A stretch of 64,000 nucleotides of DNA from Pseudoalteromonas luteoviolacea H33-S (GCF_001625695.1 NZ_AUXY01000035.1:124001-188000), one strand, 5' to 3'. Positions 46,704-57,470 are shown, counted from the first letter of the stretch. Program-made: numbers and translations. Notes: generated by a model not told the origin, from the letters alone.

Positions 46704-46889
46704 TTAGTGTCTACCTGTGTAGGGCGGTAGATCGCCGCAAAGATTAGGACCAGCACTTAGGTTTTGGCAGTGAATGCCGCCAGTATAATCGACGGTACCA
46801 CCAGCAACATGAGCAGTCTGTTCAAAAGCAATACGCTTAGTATTTGGAGATAAGGACTTCACGTTTTTTTTATTGATTTTAAGTTTCAT
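46704..46889 (-). CDS. Orphan RiPP-like precursor peptide with double-glycine leader
   Basis: A 61-residue peptide. The basic N-terminus MKLKINKKNVKSLS and the VAGG at residues 28-31 resemble the leaders of lanthipeptide-like and GG-leader natural-product precursors. The presumed core (32-61) is Gly-rich with two Cys (41, 51), two Thr and one Ser, suitable for cyclisation or thioether formation. AAGGA lies five bases before the ATG. No modifying enzyme or dedicated peptidase-transporter is next to it; the nearby yadGH transporter is housekeeping. It could also be a short disulfide peptide. Confidence 0.6.
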   Translation of the reverse strand: MKLKINKKNVKSLSPNTKRIAFEQTAHVAGGTVDYTGGIHCQNLSAGPNLCGDLPPYTGRH

Positions 46890-47318
46890 AACTTTCCTTT
46901 TTAAAATTCAGAATGTACCCATAATAGATAAACAGTGAAAATTTCAAAAAAAGACACTTGCCCTAAAAAAACTTAAAAAATCCCTCAACGCCAAACTTGA
47001 GCGCTCAAAATACACTCATAAATACTAAATAATATACACTCCAAACTGTGGAGATATAATGTGAGAACCCCATCTAAAATAGCGTTAAATATCATTATTA
47101 TTCAAATTTTTAAAATTTAATCTGGAGAGTGAACTTCCGAGGTAAGTAGCCGTTTTGCAAGTGACCGTACTATAAAGCGAAAATACTTTAACTGTGTGAT
47201 AGTTATTATCATACAGTCAAGTATCATGACATAACCTAGCCATAAATACTGTTGTAGAACGCTTATTGGAATAGTAAAACAGAATAAAACTGCATGCTCG
47301 CATGGTACGTGGAAGGTG
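46890..47318. other. AT-rich intergenic region
   Basis: About 430 bases between the orphan peptide and the yadH terminator, which should include the peptide promoter. A small inverted repeat CTCCA/TGGAG lies at 47039-47053. A 77-codon frame on the minus strand (47117-47350) starts inside the yadH terminator and has no ribosome binding site, so I do not call it. Confidence 0.45.
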
Positions 47319-47357
47319 AAAAAGTAGAGCACGGCCCTATTTTGGAACATGCTCTAC
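47319..47357 (-). terminator. Terminator after yadH
   Basis: GTAGAGCA (47324-47331) pairs with TGCTCTAC (47350-47357); the minus-strand read ends in five T residues. It starts eight bases after the yadH stop. Confidence 0.8.
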
Positions 47358-47364
47358 AGTTAAC

Positions 47365-48138
47365 TTAGTGTCTTAGTCCAACACCACGCTTAATCAGTGT
47401 CAGCGCAATCGTAAATAGCACAGAAATAAAACCAATGAGCACGCCAAATGCAACATAGATATTGACGTCAGATACACCTAAGAAGCCATATCTGAACGCG
47501 TTAACCATATAAATGATTGGGTTGATTTGCGATATCCCTTGCCAGAACTCAGGGAGCAACTGAATCGAGTAGAATACCCCACCCAGATACGTCAACGGCG
47601 TCAGCACAAAGGTCGGAATAATACTGATATCATCAAAGCTGTTTGCATACACGGCGTTGATCAAACCGCCAAGTGCAAACACAGCGGAAGTGAGCACCAC
47701 AGTGGCCACAATCACTGCGATATTGTGAATTTGAATATCCACGAAGAACAAACTAACCAAGCTGACAATTAAGCCCACCAGCATGCCACGAGCCATACCG
47801 CCCCCCATGTAACCGAGTACAATCACATAGTTAGGTACGGGTGCAACCAGTAACTCTTCAATACTCTTTTGAAACTTTGTTGAGTAAAAGCTAGACGCCA
47901 CATTTGAATAGGAGTTGGTGATCACCGACATCATAATTAGACCCGGCACAATAAACTCCATGTAACCAAAGCCGCCCATTTCACCAATGCGCGATCCAAT
48001 CAAGCTACCAAAAATGATAAAGTAAAGTGTCATCGTAATGGCTGGCGGTACTAAGGTTTGCACCCAAATGCGCAAAAAGCGTATACACTCTTTAATCCAA
48101 ATACTTTTCAGTGCAACACGGTATTTTAATATGCTCAT
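47365..48138 (-). CDS. yadH: ABC-2 type transporter permease (YadH-like)
   Basis: A 257-residue permease with about six membrane helices, aligning along its length with E. coli YadH (WVQTLVPPAITMTLYFIIFG, FIVPGLIMMSVITNSYSNVASSF, EELLVAPVPN, PTFVLTPLTYLGGVFYS). Its ATG overlaps the yadG stop by four bases. The pair forms an exporter of unknown substrate. Confidence 0.92.
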   Translation of the reverse strand: MSILKYRVALKSIWIKECIRFLRIWVQTLVPPAITMTLYFIIFGSLIGSRIGEMGGFGYMEFIVPGLIMMSVITNSYSNVASSFYSTKFQKSIEELLVAPVPNYVIVLGYMGGGMARGMLVGLIVSLVSLFFVDIQIHNIAVIVATVVLTSAVFALGGLINAVYANSFDDISIIPTFVLTPLTYLGGVFYSIQLLPEFWQGISQINPIIYMVNAFRYGFLGVSDVNIYVAFGVLIGFISVLFTIALTLIKRGVGLRH

Positions 48139-49055
48139 TGCTTACGCCCCTGCTCTAATAACCCCACAAATAGCTCCTCTAAGCGATTCGCTTTATTTCG
48201 CATACTTAACACTGTATTACCCTGCTCGCTCAATTGCGCAAAGACTCGATTAAGCCCTTGTGACTTCTCCACTTCGACTTCAAGCGTGTGATCATCAATC
48301 AAGGTAAACTGGTATCCTGACAGCGATACAGGCTTGATGGGAGCTTGTAAGTCTAAAATAAAGGTTTCTTTGTCTAACTTTGCTAATAAGGCTTTTATTG
48401 TGGTGTGCTCGACAATCACCCCTTTATCGATAATGGCGATATTACGACACAATAACTCAGCCTCTTCTAAATAGTGAGTTGTTAAGATAATGGTGACACC
48501 TTGGCTGTTAATTTCACGCAAGAAATCCCACATCGAGCGTCTTAGCTCTATATCTACACCAGCCGTAGGCTCATCCAATATCAATAGCTTTGGTTCATGC
48601 ATCAGTGCACGAGCGATCATTAAGCGGCGTTTCATACCACCAGATAAGGTACGTGCTTGCTTGTCTTTTTTATCAAACAGTCCTAGCTGCTTGAGGTATT
48701 TCTCGGCGCGCTGATGTGCAACTTGGCGAGGTACGCCATAGTAGCCCGCTTGATTCACCAAAATTTGATTCAGCGTTTCGAACTGGCTAAAGTTGAATTC
48801 CTGAGGGACTAGACCTAGCTCAGATTTCGCCTCTTCTAATGCGGTATCAATTGAGTGGCCAAAAACACTGACCTCACCTTGAGTTTTATTCACCAAAGAG
48901 GCAATAACCCCAATTGTTGTCGACTTGCCCGCCCCGTTAGGGCCTAGCAATGCGAAGAAATCCCCTTCTTGCACCTCTAAATCTATCCCTTTAACGGCTT
49001 CAACACCGTTTTTATAGACTTTCTTTAAGCCTTTTATACTTAATGCAGTTGTCAT
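48135..49055 (-). CDS. yadG: ABC transporter ATP-binding protein (YadG-like)
   Basis: ATPase of about 306 residues: Walker A LLGPNGAGKSTTIG, Q-loop VPQEFNFSQFE, signature LSGGMKRRLMIARALMHEP, Walker B LLILDEPTAGVD and the switch His in LTTHYLEEAE. Very similar to E. coli YadG. I prefer ATG 49055 (MTTALSIKGL); a GGGGAT-containing stretch is upstream, and an in-frame ATG at 49079 is possible. Behind ubiX by 42 bases; likely read in the mpl-ubiX-yadGH unit. Confidence 0.92.
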   Translation of the reverse strand: MTTALSIKGLKKVYKNGVEAVKGIDLEVQEGDFFALLGPNGAGKSTTIGVIASLVNKTQGEVSVFGHSIDTALEEAKSELGLVPQEFNFSQFETLNQILVNQAGYYGVPRQVAHQRAEKYLKQLGLFDKKDKQARTLSGGMKRRLMIARALMHEPKLLILDEPTAGVDIELRRSMWDFLREINSQGVTIILTTHYLEEAELLCRNIAIIDKGVIVEHTTIKALLAKLDKETFILDLQAPIKPVSLSGYQFTLIDDHTLEVEVEKSQGLNRVFAQLSEQGNTVLSMRNKANRLEELFVGLLEQGRKQ

Positions 49056-49097
49056 GTATTTCGGATCCCCAATCCCCATAATGTGTTTTCAAACAAT

Positions 49098-49715
49098 TTA
49101 GTCGCCATATCCCCAGCGTTTTGCCAGATTATGTTCAATGTTTAGATGGTCTAAAATCCGTGCCACCATAAAATCTACCAAATCCTCGATGGACTGTGGT
49201 TGATGATAAAATCCCGGCGCAGCAGGCATAATCGTGACGCCTAATTGACTCAGCTTGAGCATATTTTCCAAATGAATTGGGCTAAATGGCGTCTCTCGTG
49301 GCACTAATATTAACTGCCCACGCTCTTTGATCACCACGTCCGCTGCACGCTCAAGCAAGTTATCTGATGCCCCCAGTGCAATCGCTGAGACACTTCCTGC
49401 ACTACACGGACACACCACCATTTTTTTCGGTGCGGCAGAACCAGATGCAACAGGACTAAACCAGTTGTCTTTCCCAAAGACTTGAATTTGACCTTCTTTG
49501 GCTTTGCATAACGCACTGAGCTGTTCAGTGGCTTTGGCTTCATTACCAGAGAGTTTAACGTTGGACTCAGTATCCAGTACAACGCGCGCGGCGCTGGAGA
49601 TAAGCACAAAGACTTGATAATCCAGTGCAACCAAAACTTCTAACAAACGTAGGCCATATGGCGCACCCGATGCGCCACTAAATGCTAACGTAATTGGATC
49701 TTTAAATTGTGACAT
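49098..49715 (-). CDS. ubiX: Flavin prenyltransferase UbiX
   Basis: Makes prenylated FMN, the cofactor of the UbiD decarboxylase in ubiquinone synthesis. 205 residues. The FMN-binding start [19 protein letters not shown] and the mid region [40 protein letters not shown] and [12 protein letters not shown] are family hallmarks. Starts four bases after the mpl stop. Confidence 0.95.
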   Translation of the reverse strand: MSQFKDPITLAFSGASGAPYGLRLLEVLVALDYQVFVLISSAARVVLDTESNVKLSGNEAKATEQLSALCKAKEGQIQVFGKDNWFSPVASGSAAPKKMVVCPCSAGSVSAIALGASDNLLERAADVVIKERGQLILVPRETPFSPIHLENMLKLSQLGVTIMPAAPGFYHQPQSIEDLVDFMVARILDHLNIEHNLAKRWGYGD

Positions 49716-49719
49716 AGGT

Positions 49720-51069
49720 TTATGACATTACCTTTTTAAGCTCGGCAGTAAGGGCATCATGAATGCCATTAAAACCACCGTTACTCATAATTAAAATATG
49801 CTGATTTGGTTTGGCCTGCGAAGTGACGTACTTAATAATATCATCTGTACTCGCAAAACATTGGCGACCCGCTTTTTGCGCCGCTTCTTTTAAAGACCAC
49901 GAAAGGCCTTGTGGCTCATAGACTAAAGCTTCATCAGCGGCGCCAAGCGCATTCATTAACGTATCTTGGTGCACGCCCATTTTCATGGTATTTGAACGCG
50001 GCTCCAAAATAGCAATAATTTCATCACTACCCACTTTGGCACGAAGCCCAGCAAGCGTCGTTTCAATCGCAGTTGGATGATGTGCAAAGTCATCATATAC
50101 ACTCACACCGCCAATTTCGGCTTTGAGTTCCATGCGACGTTTTGGCGACTTGAAAGTTTGCAGTGCTTCAATGCTTACCTCAACCGGGATCCCGACATGA
50201 CGCGCGGCAGCAATGGCCATAATGGCGTTTTTCACATTGTGCTCACCAATGGCAGACCAGTTTACCTCACCAACTTCTTCGCCCTGCAGCAGCACGTTAA
50301 AGCGGCTGCCATCTGGCGCGATTAATTGATACGACCAATCCCCACCAAGCGATTCTTTTTGACTCCAAAAACCACGCGCTAACACCTCATTTATTGCACT
50401 ATCTTGTGCTGGATAAATTGCTTTCCCCTGCCCTGGCAGGGTTCTGATCAAATGGTGGAACTGGGTCTGGATGGCATTTAAATCAGCAAAAATGTCTGCA
50501 TGATCAAACTCGAGGTTATTCAAAATTAAAGTACGTGGTAAATAGTGAACAAACTTGCTGCGCTTATCAAAAAATGCGGTGTCATATTCATCGGCTTCGA
50601 TAACAAAGAATGGCGTATCGGTAACCCGAGCGGATAAACCAAAATTTTGCACAATCCCACCGATTAAAAAGCCAGGTTTAAGACCTGCATATTCTAGCAA
50701 CCAAGCTAACATACTGGCTGTGGTGGTTTTGCCATGTGTGCCAGCAACAGCGAGTACCCAAGCATCTTGCAATACATGCTGTTTTAACCACTCAGGTCCA
50801 GATGTATACGGCAGGCCTTTCTCTAACACATACTCTACACAGGGGTTGCCGCGACTCATTGCATTGCCTATCACAACCACATCCGGCCTTGGCTCCAACT
50901 GAGCGGGATCATAACCTTGCGTTAATTCAATACCCAAAGACTCAAGTTGGGTACTCATTGGCGGGTAAACGTTTTGGTCTGAGCCCGTGACTTTATGGCC
51001 CAAAGATTGTGCGATGGCTGCAATGCCCCCCATAAAGGTGCCGCAGATCCCAAGAATATGAATATGCAT
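49720..51069 (-). CDS. mpl: UDP-N-acetylmuramate:tripeptide ligase (murein recycling)
   Basis: Attaches the tripeptide L-Ala-D-Glu-meso-Dap to UDP-MurNAc for peptidoglycan recycling. 449 residues. Mur-ligase features: [22 protein letters not shown] loop [61 protein letters not shown]. Mpl rather than MurC is indicated by the N-terminus and length. Confidence 0.96.
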   Translation of the reverse strand: MHIHILGICGTFMGGIAAIAQSLGHKVTGSDQNVYPPMSTQLESLGIELTQGYDPAQLEPRPDVVVIGNAMSRGNPCVEYVLEKGLPYTSGPEWLKQHVLQDAWVLAVAGTHGKTTTASMLAWLLEYAGLKPGFLIGGIVQNFGLSARVTDTPFFVIEADEYDTAFFDKRSKFVHYLPRTLILNNLEFDHADIFADLNAIQTQFHHLIRTLPGQGKAIYPAQDSAINEVLARGFWSQKESLGGDWSYQLIAPDGSRFNVLLQGEEVGEVNWSAIGEHNVKNAIMAIAAARHVGIPVEVSIEALQTFKSPKRRMELKAEIGGVSVYDDFAHHPTAIETTLAGLRAKVGSDEIIAILEPRSNTMKMGVHQDTLMNALGAADEALVYEPQGLSWSLKEAAQKAGRQCFASTDDIIKYVTSQAKPNQHILIMSNGGFNGIHDALTAELKKVMS

Positions 51070-51160
51070 AAGTTCAGCTAGTTATGAAAATTGCCCCTAG
51101 AGTAACATACTCCAATGAGCCTAGGCTGACTTTGTACGCAAAACACTTTTGCACAGACAA

Positions 51161-51190
51161 AAAAATACCAGCCTGTTGGCTGGTATTTTT
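51161..51190. terminator. Terminator after pyrE
   Basis: AAAAATACCAGCC (51161-51173), loop TGTT, GGCTGGTATTTTT (51178-51190); perfect 13-base stem with a T-run on the minus strand. Confidence 0.93.
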
Positions 51191-51215
51191 AATAAGTACT
51201 TAATTCAGTCACAAC

Positions 51216-51860
51216 TTAAGCAACACCGTATTGGTCACGGTACGCTTTAACTGCAGCTAGATGCTCAGAAGCGCTACCTTGTTGCTCTAGGTAAGTAATT
51301 AGATCAGCAAGCTTAACAATCGACACCACTTCTGTGCCAAAGTCACGCTCTACTTCTTGAATTGCAGAAAGCTCACCTTTACCTTTTTCCTGGCGATCAA
51401 GGGCAATCAATACACCAGCTAAGTCTGCTTCATTCGCCTTAATAATTTCCATCGACTCACGGATTGCTGTACCAGCTGTGATCACATCATCAACCAGCAT
51501 AATACGGCCTTTAAGCTCTGAACCAACGAGGTTTCCGCCTTCACCGTGCTGCTTTTTTTCTTTACGATTAAAGCAGTAAGGTACGTCTTTGTCATGGTGA
51601 TCAGCCAGTGCAACCGCAGTTGTCGTCGCAATTGGAATGCCTTTATAGGCTGGGCCAAATAACACATCATAAGCAATGCCCGCATCTTCTAGTGCTGCAG
51701 CATAAAAACGACCTAAACGCGCAAGGTCACGACCCGTGTTAAATAAGCCAGCATTAAAGAAGTAAGGGCTAGTACGACCTGATTTAAGCGTAAACTCACC
51801 AAACTTTAGTACCTGCTTTTCCAGCGCAAATTCAATAAAATCTTTTTGATACTGTTTCAT
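51216..51860 (-). CDS. pyrE: Orotate phosphoribosyltransferase
   Basis: Forms orotidine 5'-phosphate from orotate and PRPP in pyrimidine synthesis. 214 residues. [23 protein letters not shown]-like ([15 protein letters not shown]), [15 protein letters not shown] and the PRPP motif [13 protein letters not shown] are intact. It follows rph by 14 bases, as in E. coli where rph and pyrE are one operon; I did not see a pyrimidine attenuator, only the terminator after pyrE. Confidence 0.97.
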   Translation of the reverse strand: MKQYQKDFIEFALEKQVLKFGEFTLKSGRTSPYFFNAGLFNTGRDLARLGRFYAAALEDAGIAYDVLFGPAYKGIPIATTTAVALADHHDKDVPYCFNRKEKKQHGEGGNLVGSELKGRIMLVDDVITAGTAIRESMEIIKANEADLAGVLIALDRQEKGKGELSAIQEVERDFGTEVVSIVKLADLITYLEQQGSASEHLAAVKAYRDQYGVA

Positions 51861-51874
51861 AACTCACCTACTGT

Positions 51875-52588
51875 TTACGCTAATGCTTGTTTTTGAATAT
51901 CGATGATCTCGCGAATTGAATGCTTAGCGAGTGCCAGCAACTCATCAAGCTCTTCGAATGAGAAAGGTTCGCCTTCAGCAGTACCTTGCACTTCAATCAG
52001 CTTACCTGTTTCTGTCATGATCACATTCATGTCAGTTTCTGCTTCTGAGTCTTCAAGGTACTCTAAGTCACTGATCGCTTCACCGTTGTATACACCAACA
52101 GATATCGCGGCAATCATGAACTTAAGTGGATTTGCATTGATCATGCCTTTAGCACGCATGTGCGTCAGTGCGTCAACCAAAGCCACACATGCACCACTGA
52201 TTGATGCTGTACGTGTACCACCATCCGCTTGCAGCACATCGCAGTCAATTGTAATGGTGTTTTCACCTAACGCAGATAGATCAACCGCAGCACGTAAAGC
52301 GCGTGCGATAAGGCGTTGAATTTCCATCGTACGACCACCTTGCTTGCCTTTTGCTGCTTCGCGGCCATTACGGGTGTGAGTAGAGCGAGGAAGCATGCCA
52401 TACTCTGCAGTGATCCAACCTTTACCTTGTCCTTTCATAAAACGCGGTACGCCCGCTTCCACAGTCGCTGTACACAGCACTTTTGTATTGCCAAACTCTA
52501 CAAGCACTGAACCTTCAGCATGCATTGTATAGTTACGGGTAAATGTTACAGGTCTAATCTGATTTGCAGTTCTTTCGCTTGGACGCAT
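51875..52588 (-). CDS. rph: RNase PH
   Basis: Phosphorolytic 3'-5' exoribonuclease that trims tRNA 3' ends. 237 residues against 238 in the E. coli full-length form. [64 protein letters not shown] and [18 protein letters not shown] are characteristic. ATG 52588 has GGGGA six bases upstream; longer readings are unlikely. Confidence 0.96.
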   Translation of the reverse strand: MRPSERTANQIRPVTFTRNYTMHAEGSVLVEFGNTKVLCTATVEAGVPRFMKGQGKGWITAEYGMLPRSTHTRNGREAAKGKQGGRTMEIQRLIARALRAAVDLSALGENTITIDCDVLQADGGTRTASISGACVALVDALTHMRAKGMINANPLKFMIAAISVGVYNGEAISDLEYLEDSEAETDMNVIMTETGKLIEVQGTAEGEPFSFEELDELLALAKHSIREIIDIQKQALA

Positions 52589-52741
52589 CCACGTTCCCCT
52601 ATCATCAAAGTTTCGCAATATTATAAAGGGATCCTTTGCGCTATGCCACGCAATACCAAAAGAAATCTTAGCTTTACCTATCGAGCAGCGTTTTTCTTAG
52701 GCTATAATGGCCACGCAAACTTAATTAAATAGGAACTTTAT

Positions 52742-53602
52742 ATGATCCATAGTATGACCGCCTACGCTCGAAAAGAGGTAAAAGGCGATTGGGGCACTGG
52801 GGTTTGGGAGATCCGCTCAGTCAATCAACGTTATCTCGAAACATTTATCCGCGCGCCGGAGCAATTCAGGGCATTAGAGCCAGTAGTACGTGAACGCCTT
52901 CGTAAGCAACTACAACGAGGCAAAGTAGAAGTCTATTTAAAATTTGCAGCAAATCCAGCTCACGTTGGTCAGCTGTCTATTAACGAAACCCTAGCCAAAC
53001 AAATCTTAGAAAACGCTAAATGGGTGCAATCTATCAGCGGTGGTGATATCAACCCAACTGAAATCCTGCGTTGGCCAGGCGTTATGGAAGCTGAAGAAGT
53101 CGATTTAGATGAAGTAAACAGTGCATTACTTGCCGGTTTTGACGAAGTCGTACAAGACTTTAAAGCAGCAAGAGCCTCTGAAGGTGCAAACCTTGAAAGC
53201 ATGATCACCACACGCCTAGACAGTATTCTTGAACAAGTAGCCGTTGTTGAAGGCCATATGCCTGAAGTAACAAAATGGCAGCGTGACAAGCTCACACAAA
53301 AACTAGAAGAGCTGCAAACGGACATCGATGAATCGCGCTTAGAGCAAGAGCTGATTTACCTTGCACAAAAGCAAGATGTTGCAGAAGAGCTAGACCGCTT
53401 AAAATCTCACGTCAAAGAGACGCATAAAATCTTGAAAAAAGGTGGCGCATGCGGCCGTCGTTTGGACTTTATGATGCAAGAGTTTAATCGTGAGTCGAAC
53501 ACACTTGCCTCTAAGTCTATCAATGCAGAGATCACCAATGCCGCGGTAGAACTAAAAGTTCTGATAGAGCAAATGCGTGAGCAGATCCAGAATATTGAGT
53601 AA
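52742..53602 (+). CDS. yicC: YicC-family endoribonuclease
   Basis: A 286-residue protein with an N-terminal YicC domain (MIHSMTAYARKEV; SVNQRYLETFIRAPE) and the C-terminal DUF1732 domain (ELIYLAQKQDVAEELDRLKSHV and GRRLDFMMQEFNRESNTLASKS). The family affects RNA turnover in E. coli. Divergent from rph, and a terminator follows. gmk often follows yicC directly in other genomes; here an AT-rich pocket separates them. Confidence 0.94.
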   Translation: MIHSMTAYARKEVKGDWGTGVWEIRSVNQRYLETFIRAPEQFRALEPVVRERLRKQLQRGKVEVYLKFAANPAHVGQLSINETLAKQILENAKWVQSISGGDINPTEILRWPGVMEAEEVDLDEVNSALLAGFDEVVQDFKAARASEGANLESMITTRLDSILEQVAVVEGHMPEVTKWQRDKLTQKLEELQTDIDESRLEQELIYLAQKQDVAEELDRLKSHVKETHKILKKGGACGRRLDFMMQEFNRESNTLASKSINAEITNAAVELKVLIEQMREQIQNIE

Positions 53603-53630
53603 TAATTAGGTAAATCCAAATTATTGACAA

Positions 53631-53656
53631 GCGCCCAGCATTGCTGGGCTTTTTTA
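53631..53656 (+). terminator. Terminator after yicC
   Basis: GCCCAGCA (53633-53640) pairs with TGCTGGGC (53642-53649), then six T residues. Confidence 0.9.
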
Positions 53657-54001
53657 TGTAAATACAAACCAAAATACATGCATGAACCTGTGACGCAGCC
53701 TGTCTAATAGCTCAATTTAAACTCAAAATAAGCCTGATGTTTAGAGTGTTATCATCAAAAAAGCATATAAATATTTAAATTGAGAAAATATACAGCTGAC
53801 AAAACTTAAGCAATCGAATAAAAACAGATACTTAAAGTTTAAAATTTTGCAGCTATCTGCCAATACGTTCTACAAACTACTCAACTGATAAAATAGTTAA
53901 TAAAAGAGCTTTTAAATCATATGTTTATTCAACTCCATTCAATTGCGAAATTAAGCTGCTTGAACAACATTTAAAAAGCAATTTAATAAGGAGATATTGT
54001 T
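53657..54001. other. AT-rich intergenic region before the secreted unknown
   Basis: About 345 bases, clearly more AT-rich than its surroundings, ending in AAGGAGATATTGTT before the next start. No gene, terminator or repeat was found. The AT bias continues into the following two genes and suggests acquired DNA. Confidence 0.45.
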
Positions 54002-54820
54002 ATGAAAAAAGAGCTATTTAATTCCTCTTTCCTCACTCTATTGTTACTATGTTTTATCAATATAAAAGCCCATGCTGACAGCTACATAACCTGTTCAAGT
54101 TGTTCATCGGTGACATCTATGCAGAGCAAGGCAAGGTCCTATATTTTTGACAGAACAAATGGAGACAGTATGTCGTCTGCATACACTGTTCACCTTGTTA
54201 GCATTCCGCATGGAATAGCAGGGTCATTTCACGTTACTTCCAGACCACAATTAGACCGGTTTGGCGAACTTGAAACCATTGTCATTGCCAGAAGGTCTTC
54301 GACTCCACAAAGTTTGATCGATAAAGCGAAACGTGCCCAGTCTTATATGCACTTAGCCAAGAAAACGCGTGTGCCTAGCAGTAGTGGTTATACTTCAGCT
54401 TGGGAGTTGGCCCAAAATAGTAGCAGTAGAGATAGGCTCGATGATTGGGCTGAGCAAAACGACTCTCTAACATACTGGTCAACTCAAATTATCTCAATCT
54501 TTGGCGGTTTATTCTATGACCCACTTGCAGGAATTGAGCTATTATTTGAGTTTGATGATGGCTCGCAATTAGTTATGAAAGCAGCCACTTTGAGGTCAGG
54601 GACCAAACTGCGCTTAACGTATACAAGACATAGTGCAATAGACTCTGAAGGAAACCGGATCCCAGATGCAGGATCCTCAATTCACGGTACTTATCAGTTT
54701 TCTTCACAATACAAGCTAGAGCAGTACATACAAAAAGCAGCAGAGTATGGTATTCGATTAAGAGTTATACAAACAGGAGTGAGGGGAAGAGTAATCATTA
54801 CCCCAATTGACAGGACTTAA
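54002..54820 (+). CDS. Secreted protein of unknown function with CSSC motif
   Basis: 272 residues, not recognised. A signal peptide (1-25, ending KAHA then DS) exports it. The mature N-terminus has four residues TCSSCSS with two Cys separated by two Ser, and no further Cys is seen, so a disulfide or a metal site is possible. A hydrophobic patch (about 160-185, SIFGGLFYDPLAGIELL) and lysine/arginine-rich stretches follow. It lies four bases before a small membrane protein gene; the pair may form one unit. AAGGAG lies nine bases before the ATG. Confidence 0.75.
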   Translation: MKKELFNSSFLTLLLLCFINIKAHADSYITCSSCSSVTSMQSKARSYIFDRTNGDSMSSAYTVHLVSIPHGIAGSFHVTSRPQLDRFGELETIVIARRSSTPQSLIDKAKRAQSYMHLAKKTRVPSSSGYTSAWELAQNSSSRDRLDDWAEQNDSLTYWSTQIISIFGGLFYDPLAGIELLFEFDDGSQLVMKAATLRSGTKLRLTYTRHSAIDSEGNRIPDAGSSIHGTYQFSSQYKLEQYIQKAAEYGIRLRVIQTGVRGRVIITPIDRT

Positions 54821-54823
54821 AAT

Positions 54824-55057
54824 ATGATAGAAATGCTTAGAAATGGTGAGCTACACCTTATATCCGTCGCTTTTTTTGTGCAAGTTTTTGTTTGCCTTGT
54901 AATAAACTACTTCGTCGCACACAAATATCGATATAGCAAAGTATTAGCTGTTATCACAGCAATGCTGCCACTGATCAACACCTATGCGACTTGTGTATAT
55001 ATCGCGTTAGTTATATTCCATTCTAGGCACCCTAGGGTGACAAACAGCGAAAGTTAG
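54824..55057 (+). CDS. Small membrane protein, two predicted helices
   Basis: A 77-residue protein, not recognised. Two hydrophobic stretches (about 11-32 and 41-65) separated by a basic loop HKYRYSK, then a short polar tail. It starts four bases after the CSSC-protein stop; AGGA within the end of that gene gives a fair ribosome binding site, so co-translation is likely. Function could be partnering the secreted protein in the membrane, but this is a guess. Confidence 0.6.
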   Translation: MIEMLRNGELHLISVAFFVQVFVCLVINYFVAHKYRYSKVLAVITAMLPLINTYATCVYIALVIFHSRHPRVTNSES

Positions 55058-55070
55058 TTCACTGTACATC

Positions 55071-55098
55071 GCCAAGCCTAATTCAGGCTTGGCTTTTT
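55071..55098 (+). terminator. Terminator after the small membrane protein gene
   Basis: GCCAAGCCT (55071-55079), loop AATTC, AGGCTTGGC (55085-55093), then five T residues. Confidence 0.93.
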
Positions 55099-55358
55099 AC
55101 CAAACCTGAAAATTACTTCACAACAACAAGCATCTCACCACTTACTATCAAAAGCGAGAAAACCCAGTTTACTTTTTGAACAAGTAAACAATAGCTTGCT
55201 TTACCCGAAGTGCTTTTATGAACCTTTTTATGTCGATATAACAAACAATCAGGAAATTAATTCATAAATTCGCAATTTTCTTGTCCTTAATTAATAATTT
55301 GAAAAGGCAAATTTGATATTCCAGGGAATCGGAGTACACAACTTTCTTGGGTAACAAT

Positions 55359-57371
55359 ATGAACTTGAGTAAAAAGCTTTATTTATCCTTTGGTTGCCTC
55401 ATCGCACTGATGGTTTTTTCCAGTACCGTTGTTTGGTTTAAAGTCTCCACCGAGACTGCAAGAGCTTTTGAAGTTAAAGGTGATGACCTACCCGGTATGA
55501 TCTTATATAACCGCCTTCTTCATTTAGAGTATCAGCTCAATAATATTGCGCTTGAATATCTCAATGGCGATGTCAGTAAAGTGGGACAATTTAATCAGTT
55601 GTTCGAACGTTTCAAGTCCACTCAAAAAGAGCTTTACGGCTATGAGTCTGCGAAGCAATCTGACAGAGACAAAATGGCGCGTATCATGGAGTTGGCAGAG
55701 AAATTCCACCGCGATGTAAATAACGAGATTTTTGCCAAATATGACCCTCGCGCTTACGAACAAGTTAAGCAACGCGTTGATAAATTAGATCGTGACGTAG
55801 GCCAACCATTGGAAGATTTATTAGATGATTTAAAAGAGCAAGAATTTAATGGTGCCCTAAAATCAACCGATCTACAGGAATCAATAAACGATGACTTACC
55901 GGGTGTCAGATATTATTTAGAGCTAGTTGATGAGGGTGGTGACATGATCGCAGCCATCATTTCTCACACCACGGGTGCCCCAGCCGCTGAAGCGGATTTT
56001 AACGATGATGCACAAAGCTTCAGACATTACTTAGATTTATTAAAACCTTTAGAGCAAAAACCTAATGAAGTTCGTGATATTGCACGCATTGAAGAGATGT
56101 TCGCAACCATTCAATCAGAAGCACAAGAAGTCTTTCGCTCCTATGACTCAACAGCTTACGTTACTGCACAAAAAAAATTAGCTGAGCTTACAACTAACCA
56201 AATGATTGAGCTATCCGAGATTCTTGAAGTCTCTAGTGAAGAAGAAAAAGATGATGCCACTAAAGCGCTGGATTTATTGGTTGAGGGGCTTAATACCACA
56301 CTTGTGATCATTATCCTCATCACGCTTGTCGCAGCCATTATCGCTATCGCCGTCGCATTTGTGATCAGTCGCTCGATTGTAACTCGTTTAAGTCAAGTAC
56401 TCACCATTGCCGAGGGGATCAGTGAAGGAGATATCTCAAGACCGCTGCTGACCCATGAAGGCAAAGATGAAATTGACAGCCTCGCAGAAGCCACTAATAA
56501 GATGTCAAACTCACTCAACTCTCTACTACAAGCTATTAGTAATGTGGTGAATGATGTTAAAACATCCAGTGATGATATTGCTGAGACAAACAATCAAATT
56601 GCTTCTCGCAGCCAAGCATCCGCCGACCAATCCACACAGGTCGCCACAGCCATAGAGCAAATGAGTGCCACAGTGTCAGAGGTGGCATCTCAAAGTCAGG
56701 TTGCCGCAAGCCATGCCGACGGCGCACGAAACCTTGCATCAGAGGGCGGCTCAACAGTAACAGCCACCGTTGATAAAATTAAATCTGCTTCAAATGAGGT
56801 ACAGGATACCGCTGAAAATGTCACACACCTTGGCGAGCTAAGTAGTCAAATTGGCAATGTGATTGGCGTGATTGGCAGTATTGCAGAACAAACCAACTTA
56901 CTGGCGCTTAACGCCGCAATTGAAGCCGCACGAGCAGGCGAACAAGGGCGTGGTTTTGCCGTGGTTGCAGATGAAGTAAGAACACTGGCTGAGCGCACAT
57001 CCAAAGCCACTGAAGAAGTTGTAAGTACCGTACAATCAATTCAATCTCAGACAGAACATGCGGTTAAATCCATGGAAAACAGCGTATCGCAAGTTAACCA
57101 CAGCGTGTCTATGGCTGAAGATGCGGGTACACAACTTGAAGGGATCGTCACCGGTGCCAGTGAAATCGCGACGATGATCCAATCAATTGCCACCGCCACT
57201 GAAGAGCAATCAGTCGTAGCCAGTGAAATGGCCAGAGATATTTCACAAATTGAGCAATCGAGCCAGAGCTCTTTGCAAGATACACAAGTCGCCGCACATT
57301 CAGCACAAGAGCTGAACAAACAAGCGGAAGAGCTGGCCGTGTTGGTGAGCCGATTTAGATTACGTGGCTAG
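55359..57371 (+). CDS. Methyl-accepting chemotaxis protein
   Basis: A 670-residue chemoreceptor: TM1 (about 5-26), a periplasmic mostly helical sensor (about 30-305), TM2 (about 313-338), HAMP, and the cytoplasmic signalling hairpin with its tip [38 protein letters not shown]. No C-terminal CheR-binding pentapeptide is present (ends RFRLRG). I choose ATG 55359; an in-frame TTG at 55347 is possible, as neither has a strong ribosome binding site. Ligand unknown. Confidence 0.92.
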   Translation: MNLSKKLYLSFGCLIALMVFSSTVVWFKVSTETARAFEVKGDDLPGMILYNRLLHLEYQLNNIALEYLNGDVSKVGQFNQLFERFKSTQKELYGYESAKQSDRDKMARIMELAEKFHRDVNNEIFAKYDPRAYEQVKQRVDKLDRDVGQPLEDLLDDLKEQEFNGALKSTDLQESINDDLPGVRYYLELVDEGGDMIAAIISHTTGAPAAEADFNDDAQSFRHYLDLLKPLEQKPNEVRDIARIEEMFATIQSEAQEVFRSYDSTAYVTAQKKLAELTTNQMIELSEILEVSSEEEKDDATKALDLLVEGLNTTLVIIILITLVAAIIAIAVAFVISRSIVTRLSQVLTIAEGISEGDISRPLLTHEGKDEIDSLAEATNKMSNSLNSLLQAISNVVNDVKTSSDDIAETNNQIASRSQASADQSTQVATAIEQMSATVSEVASQSQVAASHADGARNLASEGGSTVTATVDKIKSASNEVQDTAENVTHLGELSSQIGNVIGVIGSIAEQTNLLALNAAIEAARAGEQGRGFAVVADEVRTLAERTSKATEEVVSTVQSIQSQTEHAVKSMENSVSQVNHSVSMAEDAGTQLEGIVTGASEIATMIQSIATATEEQSVVASEMARDISQIEQSSQSSLQDTQVAAHSAQELNKQAEELAVLVSRFRLRG

Positions 57372-57470
57372 CCAAAACTGGTAAGTAGACGCACAAAGAT
57401 TTAAAATAGCGCTTTTTACGGGAGTAATAAGCGCTCATACTCCCTTTTGCGTACACAAAGGTTTTTCACT

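Noticed and set aside
47117-47350. 77-codon minus-strand frame between the orphan peptide and yadH
   Set aside because: Its start codon lies inside the yadH terminator stem, it has no ribosome binding site, and the composition is unlike a real protein.
47365-49055. yadGH as the export machine for the orphan peptide
   Set aside because: Both proteins match housekeeping YadG/YadH closely, lack a C39 peptidase domain, and belong with ubiX and mpl on the same strand.
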